A stretch of DNA of 42,256 nt from DASXMX01 sp036794395 (lineage in GTDB: Bacteria; Planctomycetota; Phycisphaerae; Tepidisphaerales; Tepidisphaeraceae): assembly GCA_036794395.1 (NCBI GenBank), contig DAIRGS010000021.1, positions 1-42,256 on the forward strand, in the 5' to 3' direction. The position numbers and the translations under genes are program-made. Numbering within the stretch: the stretch's first letter is position 1; each line of letters starts with the position of its first letter. The notes under the pieces are model-generated. The model was not told where the DNA came from, searched no databases, and worked only from the letters and a program-made list of their open reading frames with translations. Shown one piece after another: positions 29,008 to 38,883 of the stretch.

Positions 29008-29982
29008 ATGCCCTCCTACCTTGTGCCCGAAATTCTCGCCCGCATTACGCGACTGGGTTTCCGCGCCCATCGCGTCGTGGAAGGTTCGATCTCGGGTCTT
29101 CACCGCAGCCCATTGCATGGGCTCTCAGCTGAGTTTGCGGATTACCGCCAATATTCGCCCGGCGAAGATCTCAAGCGGCTCGATTGGCGCGCCTATGCCC
29201 GTTCCGACCGGCATGTCGTTAAGCGATATGAGGAGGAATCGAATCTTCGCGCCACGCTGCTGCTGGATGCCAGTCGATCGATGAAGTATGGGGGCAGTCG
29301 TTCAAAACTGACCAAGTATGAGTTCGGCGCCACGCTGGCCGCTTCTCTGGCGGCATTGTGCGTCAGACAGCGGGATGCCGTTGGCCTGGCGCTGGTGGAC
29401 CAGGAGCAGCGGACCTGGCTCCGGCCCGCGGCAACACAGGCGCAGTTGGCCAAGATCCTGGACGTGCTTCAACGCTCAGTTCCAGATCGAAAGACAGAAC
29501 TGGGCGCGGTGATGAACCGCGTGGCGGATCAGATTTCATCTCGCGGGATGGTGGTGATCATCTCCGATCTGCTCACCGACCTCGACTCGCTATACGCCGG
29601 TCTTGGACGGCTTCAGCATCAGGGACATGAGATACTTATTTTCCAGATTCTCGATCCAGACGAGATCGACCTGCCATTCAAGGATTCGATGCTGCTGCGC
29701 GACATTGAAGGCGCGACCAACTCCGAAGGAAAAGCCGACGAACTCCAGGTTGAGCCGTGGGCGTTTCGCAAGGCGTACCAGGCTGCAATGAACCAGTTCG
29801 TGGAGGACGTTGCAACGCGCTGCCGGACCGCGGCCATCGACCATATGCTGCTGAAGACCGATCAGGACCTGGGCTTCGCGCTGAGCAGCTATCTCCATGG
29901 CCGGCTCTGCAACGCGGGGCTCAAGCGCGGCGGGAAGATCGGCGCTCAGAACCCCTCTGCCGTACCCATGGAGGGAGCCTGA
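29008..29982 (+). CDS. DUF58 protein
   Basis: 324 residues from ATG 29008. GLSAEFADYRQYSPGEDLKRLDWRAYARSDRHVVKRYEEESNLRATLLLDASRSM is the DUF58 core, running into a VWA-like MIDAS (DASRS, D-x-S-x-S). The second half keeps VWA elements (GMVVIISDLLTDLDSL, HEILIFQILDPDEIDLPF). The protein lacks membrane segments and should be a cytoplasmic or membrane-peripheral partner of the MoxR ATPase. Its stop overlaps the next ATG by one base (TGATG). Confidence 0.93.
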   Translation: MPSYLVPEILARITRLGFRAHRVVEGSISGLHRSPLHGLSAEFADYRQYSPGEDLKRLDWRAYARSDRHVVKRYEEESNLRATLLLDASRSMKYGGSRSKLTKYEFGATLAASLAALCVRQRDAVGLALVDQEQRTWLRPAATQAQLAKILDVLQRSVPDRKTELGAVMNRVADQISSRGMVVIISDLLTDLDSLYAGLGRLQHQGHEILIFQILDPDEIDLPFKDSMLLRDIEGATNSEGKADELQVEPWAFRKAYQAAMNQFVEDVATRCRTAAIDHMLLKTDQDLGFALSSYLHGRLCNAGLKRGGKIGAQNPSAVPMEGA

Positions 29983-32123
29983 TGCTGCTGCTTGCGGCGC
30001 CCATGCTTGCGGGGCTGATATTGGCCTCGGTGCCGATCATCATTCATCTCTGGAACCGGCGTCATTTCCGGCTCGTTGAGTGGGCGCCGATGAAGTATAT
30101 CAAGCTCACCGTGCAGACCAATCGCCGGCGCATGCGCGTGGAGCAATTGCTCCTGCTTGCCGTCCGCGTGCTGGTGGTGGCCCTTTTGTTCATCGCGCTG
30201 GCAAGGCCCGCGTTTTCGAGGACAGGGTTTGGTGCGGCGCTGGCCAGCCGATCGCGCGCCAGTCGCGTTATCCTGATCGATGATTCAATGTCGATGGGAT
30301 ACGTCACCGACCGGCGGTCGGCGTTCGATCGGGCCAAAGACGCGGCAGCGCGTATCGTTTCCTCCATCGGTTCTCAGGACGCCGTTACCATCGCACTCAG
30401 CACCCGCCCCGATCAGCCCCTTGTGCGTGAGGGCGGAATTGAGGAATCGAACAAGGTTCTTCGCGAGATGCAGAACGCGTCCCCTGCCGAAGCGGCATCG
30501 GATTGGCCATCGGTTTTCAAGCAGATCGACAGCTACGTTTCCGGTGCTTCGCATCTACAGCGCGAACTGATCCTGATCACTGATCTGCGTCGTAGCGGCT
30601 GGGGCGCGGGCGTAACGGCGCAAGCGTCGAAGTGGGCCGGGCAGTCGTTCGATCTCAAGATTGTCGATGTCGGATCACGGGAAACCGCCAACACGGTCCT
30701 GTCGCGCTTTGAGCAGGAGGATTCTTTTGCCTTGCCGGGAATGCCGGTGAAGTTGCGAGCCTCAATTCGCAATGACACAAACGCCATCGTTCGCAGTGCC
30801 ACGGCCAGCCTGGAGATTGATGGCCAGTCCCGCCCGCTGGTGTTGCCCGATCTTCCCGCCGGACAGACAACCGAAGTTCCGCTCACGGTTTCCTTCGATA
30901 AAGCGGGCGACCATGTATTGAAGCTGACGCTTCCAAACGACGCCATGCCGGCGGACAACACAAGGTGGCTTGTGATCGGTGTTCGCCCGGAGGTGCGGAT
31001 CGCGATGATCGATGGCCAGGTCGGTAGCCGGGCGTTCGAATCGTCGACCGATTTCGTCCAACTGGCTCTCACTGCCGGGCTGGATCTCTGGCAGGTCAAC
31101 CGGCGGGCCGACTCCGAATGGCAGCGGGTTTCGGCATCGGATGCGCAATTAACGAATGCCGATGTGATCGTGCTGTCAAACGTCGCATCTCTGTCGATGC
31201 AGCAAACATCGGTTCTGGAAAAGCTCGTGTCGTCAGGTGCGGGCCTGATGATTTTTCCGGGCGAGCAGTTCGATCCCGGTGCCTACAACCAGAACCTCTA
31301 TCGCGACGGGGCGGGACTTCTGCCAGGCCGGATCTCGCGCGCCAATGAATCATCACCTAATGGATTGGCGATCGACAGCGTCACCGATTCGCCCCTGGCC
31401 CCGATGAGCAAGCTCGCGCCGGAAGCGCTTTCGCGCATCCGGCCCAAAAAGTTTCTTTCGGTCGCAATCGACGAGAAGGGGAAAGATCCGAATAGCCGTG
31501 CGCTGGCACATTGGAATGATACCGAATCCCATCCGGCCGTTATCGAAAAGCAGTTTGGGCGGGGACGTGTCATTCTGTGGACGGTCAGCGCGGATCGGCA
31601 ATGGAGCGATTGGCCGATCGATCCTACCTATGTCCTGGCGCTCCGCAGCGCCGCCTCCGCGATTGTCCGGCCCGGACACATCGGGACGAATTTCACCGCC
31701 GGTGAAGCCATCGCCTATCCGCTCGAAACCGGCCAAGTCGTGCAAGGCCCGCTGGTAACAGGGCCGGATCAGTCCATGGCTCCGCAACCGCTTTCGATTC
31801 TCGATCAGGTGCTTCACTATGCCTCCACAACCAGGGCAGGAAAATACACCTTGAGCTGGAAGGACGAAGCGGGCGCCACTCAGTCTCGAACGCTTGGCGC
31901 AAGCTTTAACGGCCTCGAGAGCAATCTCCAGCCGATCAGTGAAAGCGAGATAACAAATCTTCTCTCGCCGATCGCTCCGACTTTTGTTCATTGGGGAGCG
32001 GCGGCAGGCAACGAGTCAGTTGCGGAAAAGGGGCGGGAAATCTGGCGAAACGTGATACTTGGAGTGCTGGTGTTGGCCGCGGTTGAAACAGTCCTGGCCA
32101 TGTGGGTCAGCAGGGAACGCTGA
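29982..32123 (+). CDS. BatA/VWA-domain membrane protein
   Basis: 713 residues from ATG 29982, with GAGGGAG nine bases upstream, so the much longer frame opening at 29757 is not used. N-terminal BatA region: a membrane helix (LLAAPMLAGLILASVPIIIHLW), the NRRHFRLVEWAP motif, then a second helix (LLLAVRVLVVALLFIALARP). The VWA domain follows with an intact MIDAS, IDDSMSM (D100-x-S102-x-S104), then a beta-rich part and a C-terminal helix (VILGVLVLAAVETVLAMWV). In well-studied relatives (the Bat aerotolerance operon) such proteins act with MoxR at the membrane. A GATase-like segment (EVRIAMIDGQVGS, ADVIVLSNVASL) follows the VWA part. The next gene starts immediately after its stop codon. Confidence 0.88.
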   Translation: MLLLAAPMLAGLILASVPIIIHLWNRRHFRLVEWAPMKYIKLTVQTNRRRMRVEQLLLLAVRVLVVALLFIALARPAFSRTGFGAALASRSRASRVILIDDSMSMGYVTDRRSAFDRAKDAAARIVSSIGSQDAVTIALSTRPDQPLVREGGIEESNKVLREMQNASPAEAASDWPSVFKQIDSYVSGASHLQRELILITDLRRSGWGAGVTAQASKWAGQSFDLKIVDVGSRETANTVLSRFEQEDSFALPGMPVKLRASIRNDTNAIVRSATASLEIDGQSRPLVLPDLPAGQTTEVPLTVSFDKAGDHVLKLTLPNDAMPADNTRWLVIGVRPEVRIAMIDGQVGSRAFESSTDFVQLALTAGLDLWQVNRRADSEWQRVSASDAQLTNADVIVLSNVASLSMQQTSVLEKLVSSGAGLMIFPGEQFDPGAYNQNLYRDGAGLLPGRISRANESSPNGLAIDSVTDSPLAPMSKLAPEALSRIRPKKFLSVAIDEKGKDPNSRALAHWNDTESHPAVIEKQFGRGRVILWTVSADRQWSDWPIDPTYVLALRSAASAIVRPGHIGTNFTAGEAIAYPLETGQVVQGPLVTGPDQSMAPQPLSILDQVLHYASTTRAGKYTLSWKDEAGATQSRTLGASFNGLESNLQPISESEITNLLSPIAPTFVHWGAAAGNESVAEKGREIWRNVILGVLVLAAVETVLAMWVSRER

Positions 32124-34547
32124 ATGGATTGGCTCGCAAAATTACTCTTCGGCGTGAAGCCCGCCCGCTGGGCCGCGGGCGGGCATTGGCGGCTGGAATT
32201 TCTGGCAGCGCCGCGGCATGACATGGCATTGGTCGCGGGTCTGGTGGCGATGATCGGCGCGTGGGGCGTCTGGTATCTCTACCGCAAGGAAGGCCGCGGA
32301 ATCCGCCTGCCGATGCAGGCCGTGTTGGCGGGGCTGCGGATGATCGTCCTGGTGATGGTCGTCGTGATGATGCTGGAGCCGGAACTGGTTTTCACGCGCC
32401 AGGAGATGATTCCCTCGAACCTCGTCGTGTTGAAGGATGCTTCAGATTCGATCCAACTGCGCGATGCCTACGCCGATACCGCTCAAGCCGAGCAGATTGC
32501 CGCGGCGATGGAACTGCCCGGGAAAACCAATGAACTGCGCCAGCAGACCCGCGCCCAGCTTGCTGATCGACTCCTTAAGAACGGGCTGCTTGAAAAGCTG
32601 TCGGCCGATGGTGATCGTCGAGTTTCGTTGCACGAATTTACCGGCCAAATCTTAAGTCCTACAACTGCCCAAACCGCCACACATCCTACGATTGACCGCG
32701 CCGCCACCGCAATCGGGGCTGCCATTCGTCAGGCAATCGCCGGGCAACAGGGCCAGCCGCTTGCAGGAATCTTGCTGCTCAGCGATGGCGATTCCAATAC
32801 GGGCGAAGCGCCCGCCAAGGCCGCTGAGTTTGCCGCGGCCGAAGGTGTGCCCGTCGTCTCCATCGCGCTGGGTACGCCCGAAGGCCCGCGCAACGCCAAA
32901 ATCGTCAAGCTGGACGTGTCGCCAGTCGTGTTTGTGCGGGACTCAAACACGCTGCACGTCCTGATCGAATCACGCGGCATGACAAAGCAAAACGCGACGG
33001 TTGTGCTGGAGCGCGCTCGTGATGGTGGAAACTGGGAGGAAGTCGGCCGACAAGCCCTTGTGCTGGAAGAATCCGGCCGCGTGCAAACCGCGGAGTTTGC
33101 ATTCAATGAACAAAAGCCCGCCCGGCTTCAGATGCGCGCCCGCTTGGAAGATGTTGGGCCACAAATAAACGAAAGCGATCTCGTTGCAGTCGCAGATGTG
33201 CGCGCGATCAGTGAGAAGATCCGCGTGCTCTTTATCGCCGGAGAGACTTTTCCCGAAGTGGAATTCATCCGCAATGCCATTACGCGCGACAAGTCGCTTG
33301 TGGCTTCGACATGGCTCCAGACCGCCGACCCCAATTACGAGCAGCCTGGCCAGCCATCCATCAAGGCGCTCCCCGCGACGATGGAAGAGCTTGACGAATA
33401 TGACTGCGTCGTCCTTTACGACCCAGACCCCACACTGTGGAGCAGTGAGTTCCCGCAGATGCTATCCGACTTTGTGAGTCAGTCCGGCGGAGGCCTGATT
33501 TACATCGCCGGGGAACGCAATACCAAGGACCTGTTCGATCATCCGGACGATCCGGCAAGCCTTTGGCTCAGTCTTCTGCCGGTGGTGGTTGAGCCAGGGT
33601 TGTATCACACGGATGTCTCGGTGCGGCTTTCTGCCCGCGAGGCCTGGAAGCTGGAGATTCCACAGGAGGGCATGAGCGATGCGATTTTTTCCTTCGCCGA
33701 AAAGCCAGAGCAAAACGCGGCAGTGATTTCAAACCTGCCTGGGATGTACTGGCATTTCCCTGTGACCCGCGCAAAGCCCGGCGCGACGGTGCTGGCGCGC
33801 CATGGCGATCCGCGCATGCGTAATGAATACGGCCAACACGTATTGCTCGCGACGCAACTGGTTGGGCCGGGCCGGTCGTTTTTCGTGGGATTCGATTCGA
33901 CGTATCGCTGGCGGTACCTCGATGACCAATACTTCGCCGGCTTCTGGGCGCGGATGATCGACCGCGCCGGGCGCAACAAACGGCTTGGCGGCCGGTACCC
34001 CTATTCCCTCTCGGCCGATCGTGCCAGCTATCGCCCCGGCAGCCAGGTCACGCTTACCGCCCGCTTTAACAACCCTTCTGATCGCGATCGCGCCATCGAA
34101 GCCCTCCACGGCGAAGTTGAAGCCGCCGGCTCCTCTTCCCCGCAGGCGATCACCCTTGTGCCCAAGGCCGGTGAACCCGCGGCGTTTGAAACAAATTTCA
34201 CCGTCGACAAATCCGGCATGTATTCGGTGCGTGTATGGAATGGCGACCCCGACGCTCAGGGCAATGTACGAGCGGCTACGCTCCAGATACCGGTCGAGCT
34301 GGCCAATCCGGAATTTGATCAGCTGGGACGGGATATCGCCACGCTGCAAAACATTGCCCGCATCACCGGCGGGCAGGTGTTTGACCTTGCAACCGCGTCA
34401 AAAACCGCCGACGCCTTCAAGATTCACCGCGTTGCACGAACACTCGAAGACCGGCAGGAAGTGTGGGATGGACCCATCTTTTACGGGACAATGTTGGCCG
34501 CACTGTTTGCCGAATGGGTTCTTCGAAAGAGGTGTCGTCTCGTATGA
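32124..34547 (+). CDS. VWA / GATase-like membrane protein
   Basis: 807 residues, starting directly after the BatA stop codon. Two N-terminal membrane helices (about 33-52 and 64-86) precede a short VWA domain with an acceptable MIDAS (LKDASDS, D105-x-S107-x-S109) and ILLLSDGDSNTGEAP further on. Residues about 370-610 match a class-I glutamine-amidotransferase-like fold (KIRVLFIAGETFPEVEFIR, LDEYDCVVLYDPDPTLWS, SGGGLIYIAGERN), without a catalytic Cys-His pair, so it is likely structural. A C-terminal helix ends in arginine/lysine. This is the standard second large VWA protein of planctomycete MoxR gene trains. It overlaps the next gene by four bases (ATGA). Confidence 0.85.
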   Translation: MDWLAKLLFGVKPARWAAGGHWRLEFLAAPRHDMALVAGLVAMIGAWGVWYLYRKEGRGIRLPMQAVLAGLRMIVLVMVVVMMLEPELVFTRQEMIPSNLVVLKDASDSIQLRDAYADTAQAEQIAAAMELPGKTNELRQQTRAQLADRLLKNGLLEKLSADGDRRVSLHEFTGQILSPTTAQTATHPTIDRAATAIGAAIRQAIAGQQGQPLAGILLLSDGDSNTGEAPAKAAEFAAAEGVPVVSIALGTPEGPRNAKIVKLDVSPVVFVRDSNTLHVLIESRGMTKQNATVVLERARDGGNWEEVGRQALVLEESGRVQTAEFAFNEQKPARLQMRARLEDVGPQINESDLVAVADVRAISEKIRVLFIAGETFPEVEFIRNAITRDKSLVASTWLQTADPNYEQPGQPSIKALPATMEELDEYDCVVLYDPDPTLWSSEFPQMLSDFVSQSGGGLIYIAGERNTKDLFDHPDDPASLWLSLLPVVVEPGLYHTDVSVRLSAREAWKLEIPQEGMSDAIFSFAEKPEQNAAVISNLPGMYWHFPVTRAKPGATVLARHGDPRMRNEYGQHVLLATQLVGPGRSFFVGFDSTYRWRYLDDQYFAGFWARMIDRAGRNKRLGGRYPYSLSADRASYRPGSQVTLTARFNNPSDRDRAIEALHGEVEAAGSSSPQAITLVPKAGEPAAFETNFTVDKSGMYSVRVWNGDPDAQGNVRAATLQIPVELANPEFDQLGRDIATLQNIARITGGQVFDLATASKTADAFKIHRVARTLEDRQEVWDGPIFYGTMLAALFAEWVLRKRCRLV

Positions 34548-36685
34548 GCGTACCGGCAGTCGATAACAACCTCGCAGACCTACAGTCCGCCCGACGGTCG
34601 CTGGAAGTCCGTTTCGACCAGTTTGCCAAACAGGTGCGTGCCCAGCTCCTCCTTCAGGAGGCCGCCCGGTGGATTGCGCTGGTGGTGGCACTGGCGTTCG
34701 CCACGTTCGTGCTCGATCGAACGTTAAGGTTATCACCATTCACGCGCCGAGTGCTGCTCATCGCGTTGTTGGCGATCATCGTCATTCAGGTCTGGCGGTG
34801 GCTCCTGGCGCCATTGCGGCTCAAGCTCAATCTCGATGTCCTGGCCTCGGCGCTGGAACGTAGCGCCGGAAACTCCATTGCGGCCCGTGCGGCCACTATC
34901 CTCCAGCTTCCATTGATGGATCCGAGCGTTGTTTCGCAGCACATGGTGGCCAGTGCCGTGAAGCGCTCGCACGAATCACTGGCCGGAATTGATTTCACCA
35001 CTCATCTCGACCCGCGCCGACGACGAATCGCGTTACAGGCTATCGTCGCGACGATTGTCGTGGCGATTGGGCTGGTCGTCGCATCGCCATCGGCGGCGCG
35101 CCTCTGGGCCGCGCGCCTGTTTGCCGGGTCGAACGACCCCTGGCCACAGCGAACCGTTCTGGAGGTATTGGGGCTCGCCGACGGGATGTCGATGACCGTG
35201 CCGCGCGGTGAAGGGTTTGTCCTTCGTGTTTCGGCCAAACCGGGATCGGTCTCCCCGGAAACGGTTGCCGTGCGGTGGCGGCAGGGCGATGCCCCGCCGA
35301 CTTCAGTGCTGCTCACCAAATTCGGCCCCAATGATTTCCGCTACGATTTTCCTGCGCTTCAGTCCGACACGGTTGTCGATCTATCGGGAGGTGACGATGT
35401 GGTTGGGCCGATCACCGTTCACCCCGTCGATCGTCCGCGAATTGTAAATTTGCAGCTCACCAGTCAGCACCCGACCGAAAAGAAACCACAGACGCACAAT
35501 TTTTCGGGCGACGATGCGGGCGATTTATCCTTTCTGCCGTTCACGAAGCTGGAACTCACTTTTACCGCCAATACGCCCGTGGTCGACGTGCATCTGGTTT
35601 CAAACACGCCTGCGCCCACCCCGGCGAACGTCCGAAGGATCAACGATCGGCAATTCGCCATCGCGTGGGAGCATTCCGCGGCTACACAGCTTCAAATCGA
35701 ATTGACAGGCGCCGAAGCGCATCTTGCTTCCGGGCCCACCAACGTCGCGGTGGGCTTGAAGACCGATAAGCCCCCGCGCACCACACTGGGTTTTAGCGGC
35801 GTACGCCAGCGTATCACGCCCATGGCTACGATCCCCCTGGCGGCTGAAGCGCGGGACGATTATGGCATCGAGCGAATGGAACTCCGGATTAAGACTGAGA
35901 TCGCTGAATCGGAGGATGCCTCGAAGCTAAAGACCACCGCCACCACCCGTCCCCTCTTCGGCCCATCCACTCAACCGGATGAACCAAAAGAAACCGAGGT
36001 TCGACAGACTCTTTTGTTAAATGCTCCCGAGCTCAATGTGCAGCCCGGCCACTTGCTCACGTTAACCGCCGTGGCGACTGATAACTGTTATCCCCGGCCG
36101 CAGTCTTCATCTTCGCGTCAGGTCGTCTTCCACGTCGTTCGGCCCGAGGAGCTGTTCAAGGAGATTCTCGTCCGCCAGCAGTCCGAGCGGGCCAAGTTCC
36201 GCAAGCAGACCCAGGAAGCCAGGTCCCTTCAACAGGAACTACCCGCGGCTAACAATGCAGATTCGATTGCCCTGCTTGGCCGGCGGCACCGCACAATGCA
36301 ACGTGAGGTCAGTCGCATTCAGGTTGCGTTGTCCGATTCTCTAGCGGAAATGCGGCTGAACGTGTTGGGCAATTCAGATGCATACCAACTTATGGAGACG
36401 GGAGTCCTCGGGCCGCTCAAGAACCTGGATGCCGACCTAATGATCCCGCAACGTGATGCCATTGATACGTTTCAGCCCGGCAATGCCCAGTCCCTCGCGG
36501 CGGCGCAGGCGCGACAGGATCAGATCATCGCACGCATGGAAGAAATCCTTAAACAGATGGCCCAATGGGACAGCTTTATCGACGTGCTGAACCAACTCAA
36601 CGAAATCATCCGGCTTGAGAACCAAGTCCAGCTGGGCACGACCACACTCAAGAAACGTCAGGTAGAGGGCGTTTTTGATCCCTAA
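34544..36685 (+). CDS. DUF4175-like membrane protein
   Basis: 713 residues from ATG 34544, overlapping the previous stop (ATGA). Two helices near the N-terminus (about 43-60 and 69-86), a third near 165-185, then a large extracytoplasmic beta-rich region (VRRINDRQFAIAWEH, EARDDYGIERMELRIK) and a helical C-terminus with coiled-coil character (EELFKEILVRQQSERAKFRKQTQEARSLQQEL). The layout resembles DUF4175-type proteins seen after VWA genes in many bacteria. The role is unknown; context puts it in the same membrane complex as the MoxR partners. Confidence 0.7.
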   Translation: MSVPAVDNNLADLQSARRSLEVRFDQFAKQVRAQLLLQEAARWIALVVALAFATFVLDRTLRLSPFTRRVLLIALLAIIVIQVWRWLLAPLRLKLNLDVLASALERSAGNSIAARAATILQLPLMDPSVVSQHMVASAVKRSHESLAGIDFTTHLDPRRRRIALQAIVATIVVAIGLVVASPSAARLWAARLFAGSNDPWPQRTVLEVLGLADGMSMTVPRGEGFVLRVSAKPGSVSPETVAVRWRQGDAPPTSVLLTKFGPNDFRYDFPALQSDTVVDLSGGDDVVGPITVHPVDRPRIVNLQLTSQHPTEKKPQTHNFSGDDAGDLSFLPFTKLELTFTANTPVVDVHLVSNTPAPTPANVRRINDRQFAIAWEHSAATQLQIELTGAEAHLASGPTNVAVGLKTDKPPRTTLGFSGVRQRITPMATIPLAAEARDDYGIERMELRIKTEIAESEDASKLKTTATTRPLFGPSTQPDEPKETEVRQTLLLNAPELNVQPGHLLTLTAVATDNCYPRPQSSSSRQVVFHVVRPEELFKEILVRQQSERAKFRKQTQEARSLQQELPAANNADSIALLGRRHRTMQREVSRIQVALSDSLAEMRLNVLGNSDAYQLMETGVLGPLKNLDADLMIPQRDAIDTFQPGNAQSLAAAQARQDQIIARMEEILKQMAQWDSFIDVLNQLNEIIRLENQVQLGTTTLKKRQVEGVFDP

Positions 36686-36695
36686 AGGTCTCCAC

Positions 36696-36711
36696 AAAAT
36701 ATTGATATTTT
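36696..36711. promoter_or_regulatory. AT-rich inverted repeat between the DUF4175-like and coiled-coil genes
   Basis: AAAATATTGATATTTT is a perfect inverted repeat (7-base arms, 2-base centre) eleven bases after the stop of the DUF4175-like gene and 80 bases before the next start. It may be an operator or an internal promoter element; no boxes are convincing and it is not a terminator. Confidence 0.25.
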
Positions 36712-36791
36712 GGCTTCCCTTGGGAGGCATACGAGTTATCATTGCACGTACGTTAACGAACCCATGGTCCACGCAACTTTCGGGGTGGCAC

Positions 36792-38276
36792 ATGACCCTT
36801 CAATCTTCCGTTCGAATCAGTCGTAGTTCTCCACTGGCAATTGCGGCCATTGCCCTGATGATGGGCGTGACGGCGTTTGGTGCGGCTCCGCCTCAGTCGC
36901 CGCCTCAGCAGATCACGACCATCGATCAGGTTCAGTTTCAACAGACAAACGCCCAGGCGCAGATGGAGGAGTTGCAAAACCGCATGTTCCGCCTGGCCGA
37001 GGCCACGCGCGAAGCCGAGCCCGACGACGCGGCCAAGCTGCTCATGGCGGTGCGCGCCGCGCGAGAACAACTCATCCTCGAGCAAATGCGCGGGAACCTG
37101 AACCTGCTCAATGGTAAAGACTACACCCATGCCGCCGAGGAGCAGGTCAAGATTATCGCCAAGCTCGAAGAACTGAAGAAGCTGCTCACCTCGGGCGTCA
37201 GCGATCTTCAGATGCTCCTCGAAAAACTGCGCGCTCTCGATCAGGCGATCAAAAAACTAGACGCCGCAACAACCGAAGAGAAGCGCCAAAGCAACACCAC
37301 CGGCAACCTCGCAGCCAAGCCCGCCGAGCAAAAGCCCCTGGACAACCTCAAGCACGATCAGGAGCAGAATCGAAAAGCCACCGACAACATTGCCCAGGCA
37401 GTTAAAAACTTGGGCGGCGGTGCCAAGTCGGCCGGCGAAAAACTTGGCTCGGCCTCGCAATCAATGGCCAAGGCCGAGGGCGCGTTGGGCTCCGGAAAAC
37501 CATCGTTCGCCGTCACCCAACAGACAGACGCAGTCGCCTCCATGCAGGAAGCGCGAAAACATCTGACCGAAGAGCATGACAAGGTCATGGCCGAGGTCGA
37601 AAAGCTCGTCCGCAAGCAGATTGTCATGAACCTGACCGAGATGCTGGACCGCCAGAAATCGGTTCGTGCTGGAACAGAGCAAGCCGTAGCGCATTTGGCC
37701 AGCAGCCAGGGTCAGCGCGAAACACTCCTCAAGATTCGTCAATTGGGTGAGACGGAGACTTCGATTGTCCGCATCGCCGATCAGACCATTGAACTGATCG
37801 AGCAGACGCAGTTCAGCCTTGCGTTGCCGCCGGCCCTCCGGCACGTTCAGCAGCGGATGGCGACGATTGCCGCGGCTTTAGATGACTCGCATGCCGATGC
37901 GAAACTGGTTGATTCCGAGATTCAGGTCGAGCGTGATCTTCAGGATTTGCTTGACACCTTTAAAGAGCTCGCCGCCTCCAAGGTCACTCCCGGAAACTGC
38001 AATTGCAAAGGCGATCACAACAAGCTCGAAGCTGAGCTGAAGGTGGTCCGGTTGATGCAACTGCGGGTGAATGATGAGACAGTGCGTACCGATGGAGAGC
38101 GCGGCGGGGCGGCCCCGGTTGCAATAGATCTGCCCGCCAATATCAACCCGCTTCTCCGCGACAAGATTCTGGCCGTGCGGGATGGGCAATCGGAAGTGAA
38201 AACCGCTTTGGACAAGATTCATCAGCAGCTTGAAGGTCCCGATAATCAAGGACAAGCCGGGGGGCAGCCCAAGTGA
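36792..38276 (+). CDS. Exported coiled-coil protein of unknown function
   Basis: 494 residues from ATG 36792 (GGGGTGG upstream), chosen over the upstream frame opening at 36675 because a signal peptide (SRSSPLAIAAIALMMGVTAFGA) follows. The mature protein is almost entirely helical with long heptad stretches (EEQVKIIAKLEELKKLLTSGVSDLQMLLEKLRALDQAIKKLDAATTEEKRQ, VMAEVEKLVRKQIVMNLTEMLDRQKSVRAGTEQAVAHL). Near residue 395 it carries two cysteines (GNCNCKGDH), the only ones in the mature part. I do not recognise the family. Gene order implies an extracytoplasmic partner of the MoxR/VWA membrane set; the length and coiled coil would suit a rod or tether. Confidence 0.7.
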   Translation: MTLQSSVRISRSSPLAIAAIALMMGVTAFGAAPPQSPPQQITTIDQVQFQQTNAQAQMEELQNRMFRLAEATREAEPDDAAKLLMAVRAAREQLILEQMRGNLNLLNGKDYTHAAEEQVKIIAKLEELKKLLTSGVSDLQMLLEKLRALDQAIKKLDAATTEEKRQSNTTGNLAAKPAEQKPLDNLKHDQEQNRKATDNIAQAVKNLGGGAKSAGEKLGSASQSMAKAEGALGSGKPSFAVTQQTDAVASMQEARKHLTEEHDKVMAEVEKLVRKQIVMNLTEMLDRQKSVRAGTEQAVAHLASSQGQRETLLKIRQLGETETSIVRIADQTIELIEQTQFSLALPPALRHVQQRMATIAAALDDSHADAKLVDSEIQVERDLQDLLDTFKELAASKVTPGNCNCKGDHNKLEAELKVVRLMQLRVNDETVRTDGERGGAAPVAIDLPANINPLLRDKILAVRDGQSEVKTALDKIHQQLEGPDNQGQAGGQPK

Positions 38277-38872
38277 TGCGACGCAATCTTTTGGTCATCG
38301 CATGTTGCGTACTTTCCGCTCACGCCGCGTTGGCGGCCGATGCGCCAGCACCTGCCACCTCCGCCCCTTCGGATCCTTCGATTGAGACGACCGACTCGAA
38401 GGCAAATTGGAAGGAGTTGAGCGGCTTGGTCGGCGCCATGTTGGACAAGGATCCAATCGGCCGCATTGCCAATAGGATGGGCAAATCCGCCGATCTGCTT
38501 GGAAAGTTTACGACCGACCAGCCGACTCAGACGGTTCAAAAGAACATCATCGTCGGCCTGGACGAATTCATCGCGATGCTTGAAAAGCGCAAGAAAAAAG
38601 GGAAATCCGGCAGCGGCGGCCCTGATCCTCTCCCCGATTCAATCCTCGCCAAGGGACCAGGCGGTGAAGGAGACATGCGCGATCCCAATGCCAGCGCCAG
38701 GCTTTGGGGCCAGCTTCCGCCCAACCAACGCGAGCAGATTCTTCAGTCTCAGACTCAGGGCTTCCCAGCCGGATACGAGGCAATTCTCTCCAATTACTAC
38801 AAACGACTGGCGCTGGAGAACGTTCAAGAATCCGTTCCGGCCCCCTCAACCCGGCCCGCACAACCGCGGTGA
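38276..38872 (+). CDS. Exported hypothetical protein with conserved C-terminal YYKRLA segment
   Basis: 198 residues; ATG 38276 overlaps the previous TGA by one base. A signal peptide (RRNLLVIACCVLSAHAALA) is followed by a Pro/Ala/Ser-rich linker, a helical part (SGLVGAMLDKDPIGRIANRMGKSADLLGKF, VQKNIIVGLDEFIAMLEKRKKKGKSG) and, near the C-terminus, GFPAGYEAILSNYYKRLA, a short segment I have seen at the ends of other planctomycete exported proteins. The lysine-rich stretch in the centre probably separates two helical halves. The function is unknown. Confidence 0.65.
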   Translation: MRRNLLVIACCVLSAHAALAADAPAPATSAPSDPSIETTDSKANWKELSGLVGAMLDKDPIGRIANRMGKSADLLGKFTTDQPTQTVQKNIIVGLDEFIAMLEKRKKKGKSGSGGPDPLPDSILAKGPGGEGDMRDPNASARLWGQLPPNQREQILQSQTQGFPAGYEAILSNYYKRLALENVQESVPAPSTRPAQPR

Positions 38873-38883
38873 GCATTCCTTCC

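Noticed and set aside
29757..29981. Longer start for the BatA/VWA gene
   Set aside because: It overlaps most of the end of DUF58; the ATG at 29982 has a good ribosome site and matches the family N-terminus.
19158..30000. dif (XerCD) site near the skew flip
   Set aside because: Scanned by eye for an ATTATGTTAA-like core; nothing convincing was found.
31353..31991. 212-residue frame on the minus strand
   Set aside because: Shadow of the BatA/VWA gene; no start signal or motif.
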